Shown piece by piece: positions 51,848 through 61,256 of a stretch of DNA of 64,000 nucleotides (position 1 is the stretch's first letter; every line of letters begins with the position of its first letter). The notes below the pieces were generated by a model. It did no database searches. It worked only from the letters and a program-made list of their open reading frames with translations, and was not told the DNA's origin. This DNA comes from JBBQER01 sp038320885 (lineage in GTDB: Bacteria > Actinomycetota > Acidimicrobiia > IMCC26256 > PALSA-610): assembly GCA_038320885.1 (NCBI GenBank), contig JBBQER010000004.1:1-64000 (forward strand), written 5' to 3'. The position numbers and the translations under genes are program-made.

Positions 51848-53167
51848 CGGCCCGCTTCGGGCCGGTTGCCTCACGACCAGCACCACGAGCGTTGCGACGG
51901 TAAGGACCGGGAGACCGACCGTCAGCATTCCGTGGGAAAGTCGTCCGGCCTCGGGGCCAGTCCCCACCTGATACGTCGCGCAGAGGATCCCGCCGTGCAG
52001 CGCGGTGACCACGGCAATGGCGCGGCGAGACGACATCGCAGCAACCGGCATGCTCCACAGCGCGTACCACGGCAACATGTATCCGGCCACGACCGCGTAC
52101 GAGGCGAGCGTGAGTGCAACCGGCGCGGCGAGGTCGGACGTGTAGCGGTTCCTGCGGCCGACCTCGGCGATGATGAGCAACGCCGCGACCAGGCCCAGCG
52201 TCGAAGCCGCGCCCGACGAAACCAGACCCGGATTCACGACAAGCCGCCACGGCGACGCGCGCGAGATGATGCCGTGCGTCGCGTGCGCCGCGGCAGTGAA
52301 CGACGACGGCGCGACGACGAGCGCGATCACCATGAACGCGCTGACACCGGCCGTGAACCGAAGCGCGTCCCGAACGCGCCGCCGGCCCAGCAGGACCACC
52401 ACGACGACGGGGAGCGCGAACAGTGCCGCGACCTTGACCAGCGCGGCGAGACCGATGGCCGCCGCCGCACCGAACACGCGGTCACGTCGCAACAGCGCCA
52501 CTGCGGCGACGGCGCCAAGGGCCACGTAGACATCCGCGTGGGCGCCGTTCACGACCGAGACCCACACCATCGGCTGGAGTCCCACCAGCACCACGACGGC
52601 GCGTCGCTTTGTCGTGCGGGCGACGATCCAGACGCATGCGAACATCGTGAGCGCGGCCGGGATCTGGAACGCGAGGCGCACGATCAGCAGATGCGTGCCG
52701 GCGAGCCGGCTGATGACAGCCGCGACGCCGACGAAGAGCGGTCCGTACGCGCTCGGCGTATGCCACCAGCCGCGCCCGACGAGCCGGACGATCGGATCAC
52801 CGGCGAATCGGGCGATGATGACGTGGTACGGATTGGCGTGGTAGTGCTCGATCAGCCGGCCGTAGCTCGCGTAGGCCCACATGTCGTGCGACCCGAGTGG
52901 CGCGCGAGCCACGGCAATGACCGCCGGCACCGCCATCGCGGCCCACGGCGTCGCGCGCCCGACATGCAGTGTCTCCCGGGTACCGACCCAGGTCGCCGCC
53001 GCGGTCCCGATCCCGATGAGCACGACGCTCGCGACACCGCGAAGGTTCCCGAGCAGGATGATCGCCGTGCACGCGACGGCCACCGCTATCAGGAGCCGTT
53101 CGATCGCGCCGTCACCGGGCAACCGCCGAGGCGTGCGCCCCTCTCGCTCGCGCGAGAGGAGACTCAC
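51770..53167 (-). CDS. GT-C mannosyltransferase (polyprenol-phosphomannose-dependent, MptA/B-like)
   Basis: A 465-residue integral membrane protein with about 12-13 helices. The first large outer loop is GSHDMWAYASYGRLIEHYHANPY, where GT-C enzymes place their catalytic Asp, followed by RGWWHTPSAYGPLFVG. HANPY and the YGP repeat resemble MptA/MptB-type alpha-1,6-mannosyltransferases that extend lipomannan. It is coupled to the FtsX permease by a GTGA overlap (GTG 53167), an unusual partnership. Its last ~26 codons overlap the convergent RpiR gene. The role is probably assembly of a mannosylated envelope lipid or glycan. Confidence 0.82.
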   Translation of the reverse strand: MSLLSREREGRTPRRLPGDGAIERLLIAVAVACTAIILLGNLRGVASVVLIGIGTAAATWVGTRETLHVGRATPWAAMAVPAVIAVARAPLGSHDMWAYASYGRLIEHYHANPYHVIIARFAGDPIVRLVGRGWWHTPSAYGPLFVGVAAVISRLAGTHLLIVRLAFQIPAALTMFACVWIVARTTKRRAVVVLVGLQPMVWVSVVNGAHADVYVALGAVAAVALLRRDRVFGAAAAIGLAALVKVAALFALPVVVVVLLGRRRVRDALRFTAGVSAFMVIALVVAPSSFTAAAHATHGIISRASPWRLVVNPGLVSSGAASTLGLVAALLIIAEVGRRNRYTSDLAAPVALTLASYAVVAGYMLPWYALWSMPVAAMSSRRAIAVVTALHGGILCATYQVGTGPEAGRLSHGMLTVGLPVLTVATLVVLVVRQPARSGPLRRVDVDAPSGQLRAQLVQNGEGGV

Positions 53168-55821
53168 AAGTCGCGCAGCACCGTCACCGGTGCCCGTTGT
53201 GCTCGCCGGATCGTCATCATTCCCGCGACCAGAACGGCGGCGATCGCGACTCCCGCGACAACCGCGAGATATCCCCAGGGCACCGAGAGGGCCGCGGGCG
53301 GTGGGTCGAAGACGCCGGTAAGGACTTTGACGAGCATCTCGGCGAGCACCCAGCCGGTGAGTGCACCGGCCGCGAGACCGCCGGCGGTGACGAAGGCCGC
53401 CTCGCTCCAGACGAACCCACCCAGCTGGCGGGGCTTGGCGCCGAGCGCCGTGGCGATCGCGAACGTGCGGCGCCGTTCGGCGAAGCCGAGTGCGAGGACG
53501 AGACCGGTCGCCGCCGCGGCGAGCGCGAGCGCGAATCCGAGCTCGACTCGCGTGAGGCCCGACAGATCAACGGCGGTGAGGCTGGTGCCGATGAGCTTGC
53601 GCGTCTTGGAAATGTCGGTGACCGATGCCGTGGTGCCGACTTGGCGGCGGATGTTCGCGGCGACGGCCGCCGGCGACGAGCCGCCGGTGTCGATCAGGAA
53701 GGCGCCGACCGCGTCGCTGCCTGTCTTCTGCGCGATATAGCTCGCGTTCGCCAGCATGAAACTGTCTCTGGGTGCAGTCGGAAACTCGGTCGCGACGCCG
53801 ATGTAGCGAAACGGTACTTCGGTGAGTTGCTTGGTGCGGCCGTTCTGGAGGCGCAGGCGCAGGGTGTCGCCGGGCTGGAGCTGGAAGTCCTTGACAGTCT
53901 CGGCGCTCACGAGCACGCCGTTGGGCTCGCGTCCGAGCCGGGCCATGAGCGCGCGGGCGGTACCGCCCTTGAAATACGCGTCCTGGAGCTTGGTCGCACC
54001 GACGATGGTCGAGGTCCGAACGCCGAACATGTCTTGCAGATCGGCGCCGACGTACGCGTAGCGGTGCTGGAGCGGCTCGACCGACTTGACGCCCGCCACT
54101 GCCGCGAGCTTCGCGCTCGCGGCCGGTCCCACGTTGCTGCCCGGCGGCTCGGTGACGGTGACGTCGTTGCCGTTGGTGAGCCGCGCGTCGATCTCGGCCT
54201 GGGCGCGGTACGTGCTGTTGAACACGGCGGTCGACGCCGCGAACGCGGTGGTGAGCGCGACGAGCACGAGCGCGCCCGCGAGGAGACGACGCTGCCGGCG
54301 CATCGTCGCGCCGACGGTGCTCGCGAGCCGTCCCGAGAACGGGCGCGCCAGCCGGCGCGCGAAGGATCGCCCGGATCCGAGCACGAGGTACGCGACCCGC
54401 CACGCGAGGAGACCCGCGCCCGACCACAACAGCGCCGGGCCCGCGAGCGCCCAGTAGCTCACCGAGATCGCGGGAGTGCCTTCCGGCGCGAGGACAAGTT
54501 GGTAGCCGTTGCGGCTCGTCAGGCGGAACACAAGGGCGGAGCCGGCGAGGAGCAGGAGATCGAGTCCGAACCGCAGCCAACGAGGTGCACGGGCGCGGCC
54601 GACGACGCGGCGCGCGCCGACGACGGTGAGCGCCCGCGCGTCGCGCCATGCGGGGACGGCCACGGCGAGCCCGGCGATGCCGAAGCCGACCGCGGCGGCG
54701 CTGACGGCCCAAACGATCGCCGCCCCGGTTGTCGCGCCGAACGACGCGGTGCCGAACGCCCAGGTGCCGACGAGTGCCGCGGCACCGAGGCCAACCAGCG
54801 CGCCGATAGCGCCGACCACTGCGGCTTCGAGGAGCGAGAGGCGCACCAGCGTTGTCGTTGTCGCACCGCGCGTGCGGAGCAGAGCCTGCTCGCGGCGGCG
54901 CCGGTCGGCACCGGATGCGGCAACTGCCGCCGTCAGCAGTCCGGCGAGAACTGCGCCGGGTACACCGAGGAAGAGGAACACGACCTGCGCGTACAGGCCG
55001 TCGCTCCGAGCCGCGGCGAGCGTCGAACCCAAGTTGTCGCCGACCAGACCGGCACCGGCGAGCAGCACTTCGAGACTGCGCGCCGAACCGGTTACCCGCG
55101 TGTACGCGGCCGCCGGGTCACCGGGCAGCGCGTGTGAGAGGCGGGCGTGCACCTGCATGGTTACCTGATCGGGACGCGACGCCGCGAGCCGGTCGAACCG
55201 CGCGTGCCACGTTGCGGCCGGCAGGAAGACCACGTTGTCGGGCGGCGCGTGCGCCTGGGCGCCGATCGGCGCTCCGACCTTCTGGAAGAACGAGTCGGCT
55301 TGCGGGACGTCGACGACGCCGTCGATACGCACCCTCGTGGGCGCGAGACCGGCGCGGCCGATCATGACCGTGTCACCCGGCGCGACGTGCAGGTTGGCCG
55401 CGGTTTGCTGGGCAATGAGCACGCCGAGGGGCGCACCCACGAGGTTCCGGATGACGCCCGGGAAGGTCCGGGAGTACGAGACGGGAAGACCGACGACGAC
55501 GCCCGGTCCGGTGGACTGCGTGGACGCGCCGGTGGTTGCCTGGAGACCCGGCGTCTTCGCGAACTCGACGGGCAGCGCGCTCGTCGTGCGGGACGAGACG
55601 CCGGCGAGCACCTTCGCCGGATCGGCACCCGGTTGCGCCTCGACCTGCCAGTCGACAGACACGTTCTGGACCGCGCGGCGGGTCATCGTCGCTTTCGACC
55701 CGGCGAGGAACGTGCCGATCGAAGCCAGCAACGCCACTGCGATCGCGACGCCGCCCGCGGTCGCGAGGAAACGTCCGAATCGGCGCGTGATGGCGCCTCG
55801 AACCCAGGTCAGGCCGAGCAT
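53164..55821 (-). CDS. FtsX-type ABC transporter permease (two cores)
   Basis: An 885-residue permease. A short N-terminal helix (FLATAGGVAIAVALLASIGTF) precedes a long outer domain (~220 residues, with FPGVIRNLVGAPLGVLIAQQ). A first membrane core lies near residues 265-460, a second outer domain of ~200 residues follows, and a second core is at the end (ALALAAAATGLVLALGFAERR and EAAFVTAGGLAAGALTGWVL). This is the layout of mechanotransmission exporters such as BceB/MacB-like proteins. The start overlaps the ATPase by 13 bases. Two ATPases are encoded just upstream, so either one or a heterodimer may drive it. Confidence 0.87.
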   Translation of the reverse strand: MLGLTWVRGAITRRFGRFLATAGGVAIAVALLASIGTFLAGSKATMTRRAVQNVSVDWQVEAQPGADPAKVLAGVSSRTTSALPVEFAKTPGLQATTGASTQSTGPGVVVGLPVSYSRTFPGVIRNLVGAPLGVLIAQQTAANLHVAPGDTVMIGRAGLAPTRVRIDGVVDVPQADSFFQKVGAPIGAQAHAPPDNVVFLPAATWHARFDRLAASRPDQVTMQVHARLSHALPGDPAAAYTRVTGSARSLEVLLAGAGLVGDNLGSTLAAARSDGLYAQVVFLFLGVPGAVLAGLLTAAVAASGADRRRREQALLRTRGATTTTLVRLSLLEAAVVGAIGALVGLGAAALVGTWAFGTASFGATTGAAIVWAVSAAAVGFGIAGLAVAVPAWRDARALTVVGARRVVGRARAPRWLRFGLDLLLLAGSALVFRLTSRNGYQLVLAPEGTPAISVSYWALAGPALLWSGAGLLAWRVAYLVLGSGRSFARRLARPFSGRLASTVGATMRRQRRLLAGALVLVALTTAFAASTAVFNSTYRAQAEIDARLTNGNDVTVTEPPGSNVGPAASAKLAAVAGVKSVEPLQHRYAYVGADLQDMFGVRTSTIVGATKLQDAYFKGGTARALMARLGREPNGVLVSAETVKDFQLQPGDTLRLRLQNGRTKQLTEVPFRYIGVATEFPTAPRDSFMLANASYIAQKTGSDAVGAFLIDTGGSSPAAVAANIRRQVGTTASVTDISKTRKLIGTSLTAVDLSGLTRVELGFALALAAAATGLVLALGFAERRRTFAIATALGAKPRQLGGFVWSEAAFVTAGGLAAGALTGWVLAEMLVKVLTGVFDPPPAALSVPWGYLAVVAGVAIAAVLVAGMMTIRRAQRAPVTVLRDL

Positions 55822-56513
55822 GATTCGGCCTCCGCGGCATCGGGGTCGGCAGGGACGGTGAGGCGACCATCGCTGACCGTCCAGCGGCGAACGAGCCGCT
55901 CGCCGATATCGGGGTCGTGGGTGCTGATCACGAGGGCGGCGCCCAGCGCGGCCGCGGCCTCGAGGAGCACGTCGATCACCACCGCGCCGGTCGTGTGATC
56001 GAGCTGCCCGGTCGGTTCGTCGGCGAGCAGCAACTGCGGGCGCTGCGCGAGCGCGCGCGCGATCGCCACTCGCTGGGCCTGTCCGCCCGACAACTCCTCG
56101 GGCAACTTGTCGCCCACGCCGAGCAGGTCGAACCGGTCGAGTGCGTCACGGGCGCGTTCGGTTGCTTCGCTCGGGTCGACGCCACCGAGAACGAGCGGGA
56201 GCGCAACGTTCTCGGTGACGTCGAGCGGCGGAAGCAGGCTGGGGCCCTGCAGGACGAGCGCGATCGGTCCGGGTCGAAGCGTTGCCCGCTCGCCAAGGGC
56301 CGGCCAACTGACTGTGCCCGCGGTCGGGGTATCGAGACCCGCGATCAGGTGCAGCAGGGTCGACTTGCCCGAGCCCGACGGGCCCATGATCGCGATCTGC
56401 TCGCCGGCGCCGATCTCGCACGACAGCCCGTGCAGCGCGACGACGGCCGAGCGTCCCGACCCGTATGTCCGCGCGACCTGTTCGCAGCGGACCAATGGTT
56501 CCGCGTTCGTCAT
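55809..56513 (-). CDS. ABC transporter ATP-binding protein (LolD/MacB-like)
   Basis: A 234-residue ATPase. Walker A is GPSGSGKST, the Q-loop VLQGPSLLPPLDVTENVAL, the signature LSGGQAQRVAIARAL, Walker B LLLADEPTGQLD and the H-loop VISTHDPDI. All are intact. ATG 56513 overlaps the next ATPase's stop as ATGA. The Q-loop follows a LVLQG pattern in place of the more common VFQ. It is one of a tandem pair that presumably serves the permease at 53164. Confidence 0.92.
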   Translation of the reverse strand: MTNAEPLVRCEQVARTYGSGRSAVVALHGLSCEIGAGEQIAIMGPSGSGKSTLLHLIAGLDTPTAGTVSWPALGERATLRPGPIALVLQGPSLLPPLDVTENVALPLVLGGVDPSEATERARDALDRFDLLGVGDKLPEELSGGQAQRVAIARALAQRPQLLLADEPTGQLDHTTGAVVIDVLLEAAAALGAALVISTHDPDIGERLVRRWTVSDGRLTVPADPDAAEAESCSA

Positions 56514-57169
56514 TGCACAATCCCGTCACGAAGCGCAATGACGCGATCGGCTTCGTCCGCCAGCGCATCGCTGTGGGTCACGACGACGACCGCGGTTCCC
56601 GCGTGCGCGCGTTCGCGCAGCAGGGTGATGAGGTTCGCGGCGTTGGCGCGGTCGAGCTCGCCGGTCGGCTCGTCGGCCAACACCACGCTCGGGTTGTTGG
56701 CGAGCGCGACGGCAAGGCCGGCGCGCGCGAGCTCGCCACCGGAAAGCTCGGAAGGGTGCGAGCGCGAACGCTGCTCGATGAAGACTTCGCCCAACAACTC
56801 GGCGACCGGTGTCGCCCGACGGTTGGGGGACAGCCGTTGCGCGAGCCGGATGTTCTCGCCGACCGTCAGGTGCTCCAGGAGGTTCGCGTTCTGGAACAGG
56901 ACGCCGACGTGTCGCGACCGCATCGACGCCCGCTCCGGTTCTGATCGCCGCGAGAGCGCCTCGCCTTCGATCGTCACCATTCCGCCGTCGGGTTCGTCGA
57001 GCCCGGCGAGACACGCCATCAAGGTCGACTTCCCGGAGCCGGACGGGCCGGTCACGGCCACGATCTCGCCGCTCTCGACCGAGATCGAGACCCCGCGCAA
57101 CGCCAGGGTCTCGTCGTCGCCCGCGTGGTAGAAGCGGTAAAGATCGCGCGCCTCGATCGCGGCGGTCAT
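56510..57169 (-). CDS. ABC transporter ATP-binding protein (LolD/MacB-like)
   Basis: A 219-residue ATPase. Walker A is GPSGSGKST, the Q-loop VLFQNANLLEHLTVGENI, the signature LSGGELARAGLAVAL (somewhat divergent in the second half), Walker B VVLADEPTGELD and the H-loop VVVTHSDAL. ATG 57169 overlaps the lipoprotein stop as ATGA, which fixes the start over the alternative GTG 57178. The divergent signature suggests it may be the non-catalytic partner in a pair with its neighbour. Confidence 0.9.
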   Translation of the reverse strand: MTAAIEARDLYRFYHAGDDETLALRGVSISVESGEIVAVTGPSGSGKSTLMACLAGLDEPDGGMVTIEGEALSRRSEPERASMRSRHVGVLFQNANLLEHLTVGENIRLAQRLSPNRRATPVAELLGEVFIEQRSRSHPSELSGGELARAGLAVALANNPSVVLADEPTGELDRANAANLITLLRERAHAGTAVVVVTHSDALADEADRVIALRDGIVQ

Positions 57170-57783
57170 TTCGTCCACGTGAACGAGTTGGTGACGGTCT
57201 TCCAGGGATCGACGTTGTCGGAGCCGCGCGCGCCCGAGAGCGTCAGTGTGACCAGGGTGCCGCTGCGCCAGAACTCATATCGCTCGACGTCGATCGCGAC
57301 GCGCTTGCCGGTCACGGGGTCGCGCGCCGATCCGGCTCGGTAGGAAACCAAGACCGCCGTCCCCGCCGCGCGCGTGACCGTCGCGACCTTGACGAGCTCG
57401 AAATTGGGAATGCTGCGACGTAGGCGCGGGACTTCCGTCGTCTGTACACTCGCGGCGGTCGGTGCGGTCACGACGCGGGTGGCCGTGGCCATGACGCTGT
57501 TGTAGTGGTCGGTCAGCGTGACCGAGCTCCCGGCGATCTTGCGGGCCCAGCCCTCGGGGACCTTGATGGAATAGCGCCCGCCGGGACCGGCGAGGGCGAC
57601 GTACACCTGCGTGTCGGGGATGTCGCCGGGAGCCACGACCTCGGGCGCGTTCGGATCGACACCGCCCGGAGCCGACGTGGTGGTCTTCGCCGAGCTCGCG
57701 CCTTTGCCCGACGAGCCGCACCCCGCGGCCAGGAGCGTGAGCCCCACACCGGCCACGACAAGTCTCGCCGTGATGCGTCGCAT
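57166..57783 (-). CDS. lipoprotein, PsbP/Mog1-like fold, unknown function
   Basis: A 205-residue exported lipoprotein. The lipobox is LLAAGCGSSG, with a Ser/Thr-rich linker and then a ~140-residue domain starting YSIKVPEGWARKIAGSSVTL. That segment is typical of the PsbP/Mog1-like beta folds found in many actinobacterial lipoproteins. ATG 57783 has GGAG upstream. It is the first gene of the five-gene coupled operon (57783 to 51770), so it may be the sensor or accessory subunit of the exporter. No metal or catalytic residue stands out. Confidence 0.8.
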   Translation of the reverse strand: MRRITARLVVAGVGLTLLAAGCGSSGKGASSAKTTTSAPGGVDPNAPEVVAPGDIPDTQVYVALAGPGGRYSIKVPEGWARKIAGSSVTLTDHYNSVMATATRVVTAPTAASVQTTEVPRLRRSIPNFELVKVATVTRAAGTAVLVSYRAGSARDPVTGKRVAIDVERYEFWRSGTLVTLTLSGARGSDNVDPWKTVTNSFTWTK

Positions 57784-57827
57784 CGGGATCTCCTCGGGTC
57801 GTGAACCTGACCCGGCGAAGGTAAGGA

Positions 57828-57848
57828 AACCGCCGGAAGCGAGCGGTT
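57828..57848. promoter_or_regulatory. inverted repeat in the lipoprotein/response-regulator divergent region
   Basis: AACCGC (57828-57833) and GCGGTT (57843-57848) form a perfect 6+6 dyad with a nine-base gap, about 45 bases from the lipoprotein start and 74 from the regulator start. The centre spacing fits one turn-and-a-half, as for an OmpR-type dimer or another regulator. The regulator gene is adjacent, which makes it a candidate site. Short dyads also occur by chance in GC-rich DNA. Confidence 0.3.
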
Positions 57849-57921
57849 GGCCCGGGGTGAGCGAACGGCAAAACCTCGTCGGAGGGCGGGCGGCCCCACC
57901 CTCCGCTCCTAGCCTCGCGCC

Positions 57922-58608
57922 ATGGCTCCCGCCGTGCTGCTCGTCGAGGACGACCTCACGATCGGACGTTCACTCGAGCAGGCGCTCACGGCCGAGGGAT
58001 ACCGCGTCACACTCGCGGCCGACGGCGTCGCGGCGCGCGCGGCGTTCACTGCCGACTGTCCCGACCTCGTGTTGCTCGATCTCGGTCTTCCGGACGCCGA
58101 CGGGGTCGAGCTCTGCCGTGAGATGCGCGCCGCGAGCCCCGGAAGCTCGATCATCGTGCTCACGGCCCGGCGAGAGGAAGCAGACATCGTCGTCGGCCTC
58201 GACGCCGGCGCCGACGACTACGTCACGAAGCCGTTTCGCCTCGCCGAGCTCCTGGCTCGGGTGCGCGCCCACCTCCGCGGACCGAAGACGGAGCAAGTAT
58301 CCGAACGGATCGACGCCGGCGACCTGCACATCGACGTCGCGGCGCGCCGCGCCTGGGTCGGCACCCACGAGCTTGCACTCCGGCCGCGCGAGCACGATCT
58401 CCTCGTCCTGCTCGCGTCGGAGCCCGGGCGAGTGATCACCCGGGAGCGGATCATGGAGGAGGTCTGGGACGAGCATTGGTACGGCTCGACGAAGACCCTC
58501 GACGTGCACATCTCGTCGCTGCGGCGCAAGCTCGGCGCGCACCCCGGCCTGGCCGCGCCCAAGATCGTTGCGCTGCCGCGCGTGGGATACCGGCTCGATG
58601 CTCCATGA
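57922..58608 (+). CDS. OmpR-family response regulator
   Basis: A 228-residue two-component regulator. The receiver has LLVEDD at the start, the phospho-acceptor in LVLLDLGLPDADG, and DYVTKPF with the conserved Lys. The C-terminal winged helix has LALRPREHDLLVLLA, ITRERIMEEVWDEHWYGSTK and VDVHISSLRRKL-type helices (here LDVHISSLRRKLG). ATG 57922 lies in the divergent gap shared with the exporter operon. The stop overlaps the kinase start as ATGA. By position it probably controls the exporter operon 51770-57783. Confidence 0.94.
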   Translation: MAPAVLLVEDDLTIGRSLEQALTAEGYRVTLAADGVAARAAFTADCPDLVLLDLGLPDADGVELCREMRAASPGSSIIVLTARREEADIVVGLDAGADDYVTKPFRLAELLARVRAHLRGPKTEQVSERIDAGDLHIDVAARRAWVGTHELALRPREHDLLVLLASEPGRVITRERIMEEVWDEHWYGSTKTLDVHISSLRRKLGAHPGLAAPKIVALPRVGYRLDAP

Positions 58609-59882
58609 GGCGGCGCATCGTCTGGTCGATCGTCGGCGTCTCGGTCGTCGTGCTGCTCGTGCTCGGCATCCCGCTCGGAATCGCGGTCGGGCGCCTCTAC
58701 CGGAACGAGGCCGTGTTGCGCCTGGAGCGGGAAGCCAGCGAGACCCGACGCGTCATCAACGTCGCCGAGCTCATCCGCGGCGACCCCGTCGAACTTCCCA
58801 AGGACGGGCCGATCGGCTTCGCGCTGTATTCGAGCGCGGGCAGGAAGATCGCGGGCGTGGGTCCGGCCCGGGCCGACGATCCGGTGCGCCGAGCGCTACG
58901 CGGCGACGTGCACGACGCGCGCGAAGGTGGGCGCATCGTCGTCGCCATCCCCGTCGACGGCAACGAACGCATTGTCGGCGCGCTGCGCGCCAGTCGACCC
59001 GCCGCGAGCGTCACCGACCGTATCCGCAACGCGTGGCTCCTCATGGTGCTCGCCGCCGGTGTCGCGCTGGCGATCTCCGGCCTCCTTGCCTGGTGGCAGG
59101 CGCGGCGGCTGACTCGTCCCGTCGACGCGCTGGTCGAGTCGGCCGAACGACTCGGCGCCGGAGACTTCTCGGTGCGCAGCACCCGTTCGGGCCTCAAAGA
59201 GCTCGACGAGCTCGGCGCCGCCGTGAACGCAACCGCGCAGCGCCTCGGGGAGCTGCTGTCCCGCGAGCGTGCCTTCAGCGCCGATGCGTCGCATCAACTG
59301 CGGACGCCCATCGCGGGCATTCGGGTCACGGTGGAGAACGCGCTCCTGACGCCGCAGACCGACGCGCGAGCTGCACTCCGAGATCTTCTCGATCCCATCG
59401 ACCGGCTCGAAGCCACCGTCGACGATCTGCTCGATCTGGCGCGCGACACGCACGGCGATCGCACCGAGCTCGACGTCGCCCGGCTGCTCGACGACCTTGA
59501 CGCCGAATGGCACGGACGCCTCGCCGCGGCCGCGCGGCCGCTGCGGATCGAGGTCGAACCGCAGCTGTCCCGGCCCCTGGTGTCGGCGTCCGCGGTTCGC
59601 CAGGTTCTCGACGTCATGCTCGCGAATGCGTTCGAGCACGGAGCCGGCTCGGTGACGGTTCGGGCCCGTCGCACGCCGGGCGCGATCGCGATCGACGTTG
59701 CCGACGAAGGCCCCGGTGTCGTCGATACCCGCGCGCCGTTCGAGCGGCGTTCGGGCGACGGTCACGGAATCGGGCTCGCGTTGGCGCGGGCGCTCGCGGA
59801 GGCGGAGGGTGGCCGCGTCGTGCTCGAGCGGCCGGGCCCCGGCCCCGTGTTCTCTCTCTTCGTGCCGATCGAGTCCAGCTAG
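58605..59882 (+). CDS. sensor histidine kinase
   Basis: A 425-residue kinase. A membrane helix lies near residues 5-28, an outer sensor loop of ~110 residues follows (with FALYSSAGRKIAGVGPAR), then a second helix near 145-165 (LLMVLAAGVALAISGLLAWW), a HAMP-like segment, the H-box DASHQLRTPIAG (His230) and a CA domain. That domain holds the N-box VMLANAFEHGAG, DVADEGPGVV and GIGLALARALAEAEGG. The cognate regulator overlaps by ATGA. The signal is unknown; the divergent exporter/lipoprotein operon suggests envelope or peptide stress. Confidence 0.92.
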   Translation: MRRRIVWSIVGVSVVVLLVLGIPLGIAVGRLYRNEAVLRLEREASETRRVINVAELIRGDPVELPKDGPIGFALYSSAGRKIAGVGPARADDPVRRALRGDVHDAREGGRIVVAIPVDGNERIVGALRASRPAASVTDRIRNAWLLMVLAAGVALAISGLLAWWQARRLTRPVDALVESAERLGAGDFSVRSTRSGLKELDELGAAVNATAQRLGELLSRERAFSADASHQLRTPIAGIRVTVENALLTPQTDARAALRDLLDPIDRLEATVDDLLDLARDTHGDRTELDVARLLDDLDAEWHGRLAAAARPLRIEVEPQLSRPLVSASAVRQVLDVMLANAFEHGAGSVTVRARRTPGAIAIDVADEGPGVVDTRAPFERRSGDGHGIGLALARALAEAEGGRVVLERPGPGPVFSLFVPIESS

Positions 59883-59957
59883 ACCATTCGACGTCTCGGG
59901 CTGAGCGAGTGACGAGATCTCGGCCGTGAGCCGTCGCGTCGAGCATGATGGCCTCAG

Positions 59958-61256
59958 ATGAGGTCGCGCACACTGGTCCTGACCGCGATCCTCTTGGGCT
60001 GCGTCGTCGGGCGCGGCGCGTACGTCCTCTACCTCGCGCATTCGGACAAGATCGTGACGACGGTCGGCGATGTCCCGACGTATCTCGGACCGGCCCACGA
60101 ATTGCTCGACCACGGCCGCTTCGACAGCGCCGGCCCCCCGCCGGACCAGCCCGAGTTCCTCCGCACCCCGGGCTATCCCGTGTTCATCGCCGCGGTGTAC
60201 CGCGTCTTCGGCGAGAACAACACTGCGGTGCTGCTCGTGCAAGTCGCCCTCAGCGGGCTGACGGTCTTCCTCGCGTATCTTCTCGCGGCGCGGATGTGGT
60301 CGGCAACCATCGGTGTGCTCGCCGCGTTGTTCACCGCGCTCGACCCGTTGCAGAGTACGACCGCGGCCACGCTCCTCACCGAGAGCCTCGCCGCGTTGTT
60401 GTTGATCATGGTCGCCGCAGTCGCTTTCGCGGCGTTCAGTGAAAAGCGGCCGCGACCCGGGCTCTGGGTGTTGCTCGGCGTGACCATCGCAGTCGCGACG
60501 CTCGTACGACCGGTGACCTACTACCTGCCGCTGCTGGTCGTGCTCCTGCTGCTCGTTCGACACGTGCGACGTCGCGCTCGATGGCCGGATCTCGCGAAGA
60601 TGATGGCGGCGTTCATGGTGCCACTCGTGTTGCTCCTCGGCGGTTGGCAGCTGCGCAATCATGAGCGCGTCGACTCGTGGCGCATCAGCGGGATCGAGGC
60701 CAAGAACCTGTACCTGTTCCGCGCCGCGGGGGTTGTCGCCCGCGACTCGCACCGCCCATTCGCCGACACGCAACACGAATTGAGGGTCGAGTTCGGGCGG
60801 CTCGGCTCCGAGAGCCAGGGTTCGTACTACGGCCGCATGTATCGAACCGGAATTCACATCCTGGCGAAACACCCCGTCGACGCGGTCATCGGCACCGTCG
60901 ACGGCTTGTGGAGCGAGCTCTTCAGCGTGAAGCTGAAGATCGTGTCGCATATCGGGCCGGATCCCGATTCACCGGCCATGAGAGGTGTCGCCATCGTCTT
61001 GTTGGTCGGCTTCTACGCGCTCTGCGCGTACGGGATGGTGCTCGTCGTGCGACGCCGGCGAAACCTGTTCGCCCACACGTTCGTCGCAGGCGTCGCGTTC
61101 TACGTACTGCTCGCGTCCGCCGGCCCCGAAGCGCTCGGCGCGCGCGGGGAGCGCTTCCGCGCCCCGATCGTGCCCATCCTGATCCTCTATGCGGCCGGAG
61201 GCGCCTGGGCGCTGTGCACCTCTATCCGTCGGAAGACAGCCGGAGAACGCTCATGA
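59958..61256 (+). CDS. GT39-like integral membrane glycosyltransferase
   Basis: A 432-residue protein with about 9-10 membrane helices. The first outer loop VTTVGDVPTYLGPAHELLDHGRF carries the acidic residue typical of dolichyl-/polyprenyl-phosphate sugar transferases (PMT/ArnT, GT39). EFLRTPGYPVFIAAVYRVFG follows in the same style. The C-terminal half has an outer segment (LYLFRAAGVVARDSHRPFADTQH). ATG 59958 follows the kinase by 75 bases. It is coupled to the CDF gene by ATGA. The target glycan or protein is not known. Confidence 0.78.
   Translation: MRSRTLVLTAILLGCVVGRGAYVLYLAHSDKIVTTVGDVPTYLGPAHELLDHGRFDSAGPPPDQPEFLRTPGYPVFIAAVYRVFGENNTAVLLVQVALSGLTVFLAYLLAARMWSATIGVLAALFTALDPLQSTTAATLLTESLAALLLIMVAAVAFAAFSEKRPRPGLWVLLGVTIAVATLVRPVTYYLPLLVVLLLLVRHVRRRARWPDLAKMMAAFMVPLVLLLGGWQLRNHERVDSWRISGIEAKNLYLFRAAGVVARDSHRPFADTQHELRVEFGRLGSESQGSYYGRMYRTGIHILAKHPVDAVIGTVDGLWSELFSVKLKIVSHIGPDPDSPAMRGVAIVLLVGFYALCAYGMVLVVRRRRNLFAHTFVAGVAFYVLLASAGPEALGARGERFRAPIVPILILYAAGGAWALCTSIRRKTAGERS

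Noticed and set aside
58896..60950. 684-residue open frame on the minus strand
   Set aside because: It runs antisense through the sensor kinase and the GT39-like gene, whose domains are clear, and its own residues are low-complexity Arg/Gly/Glu.
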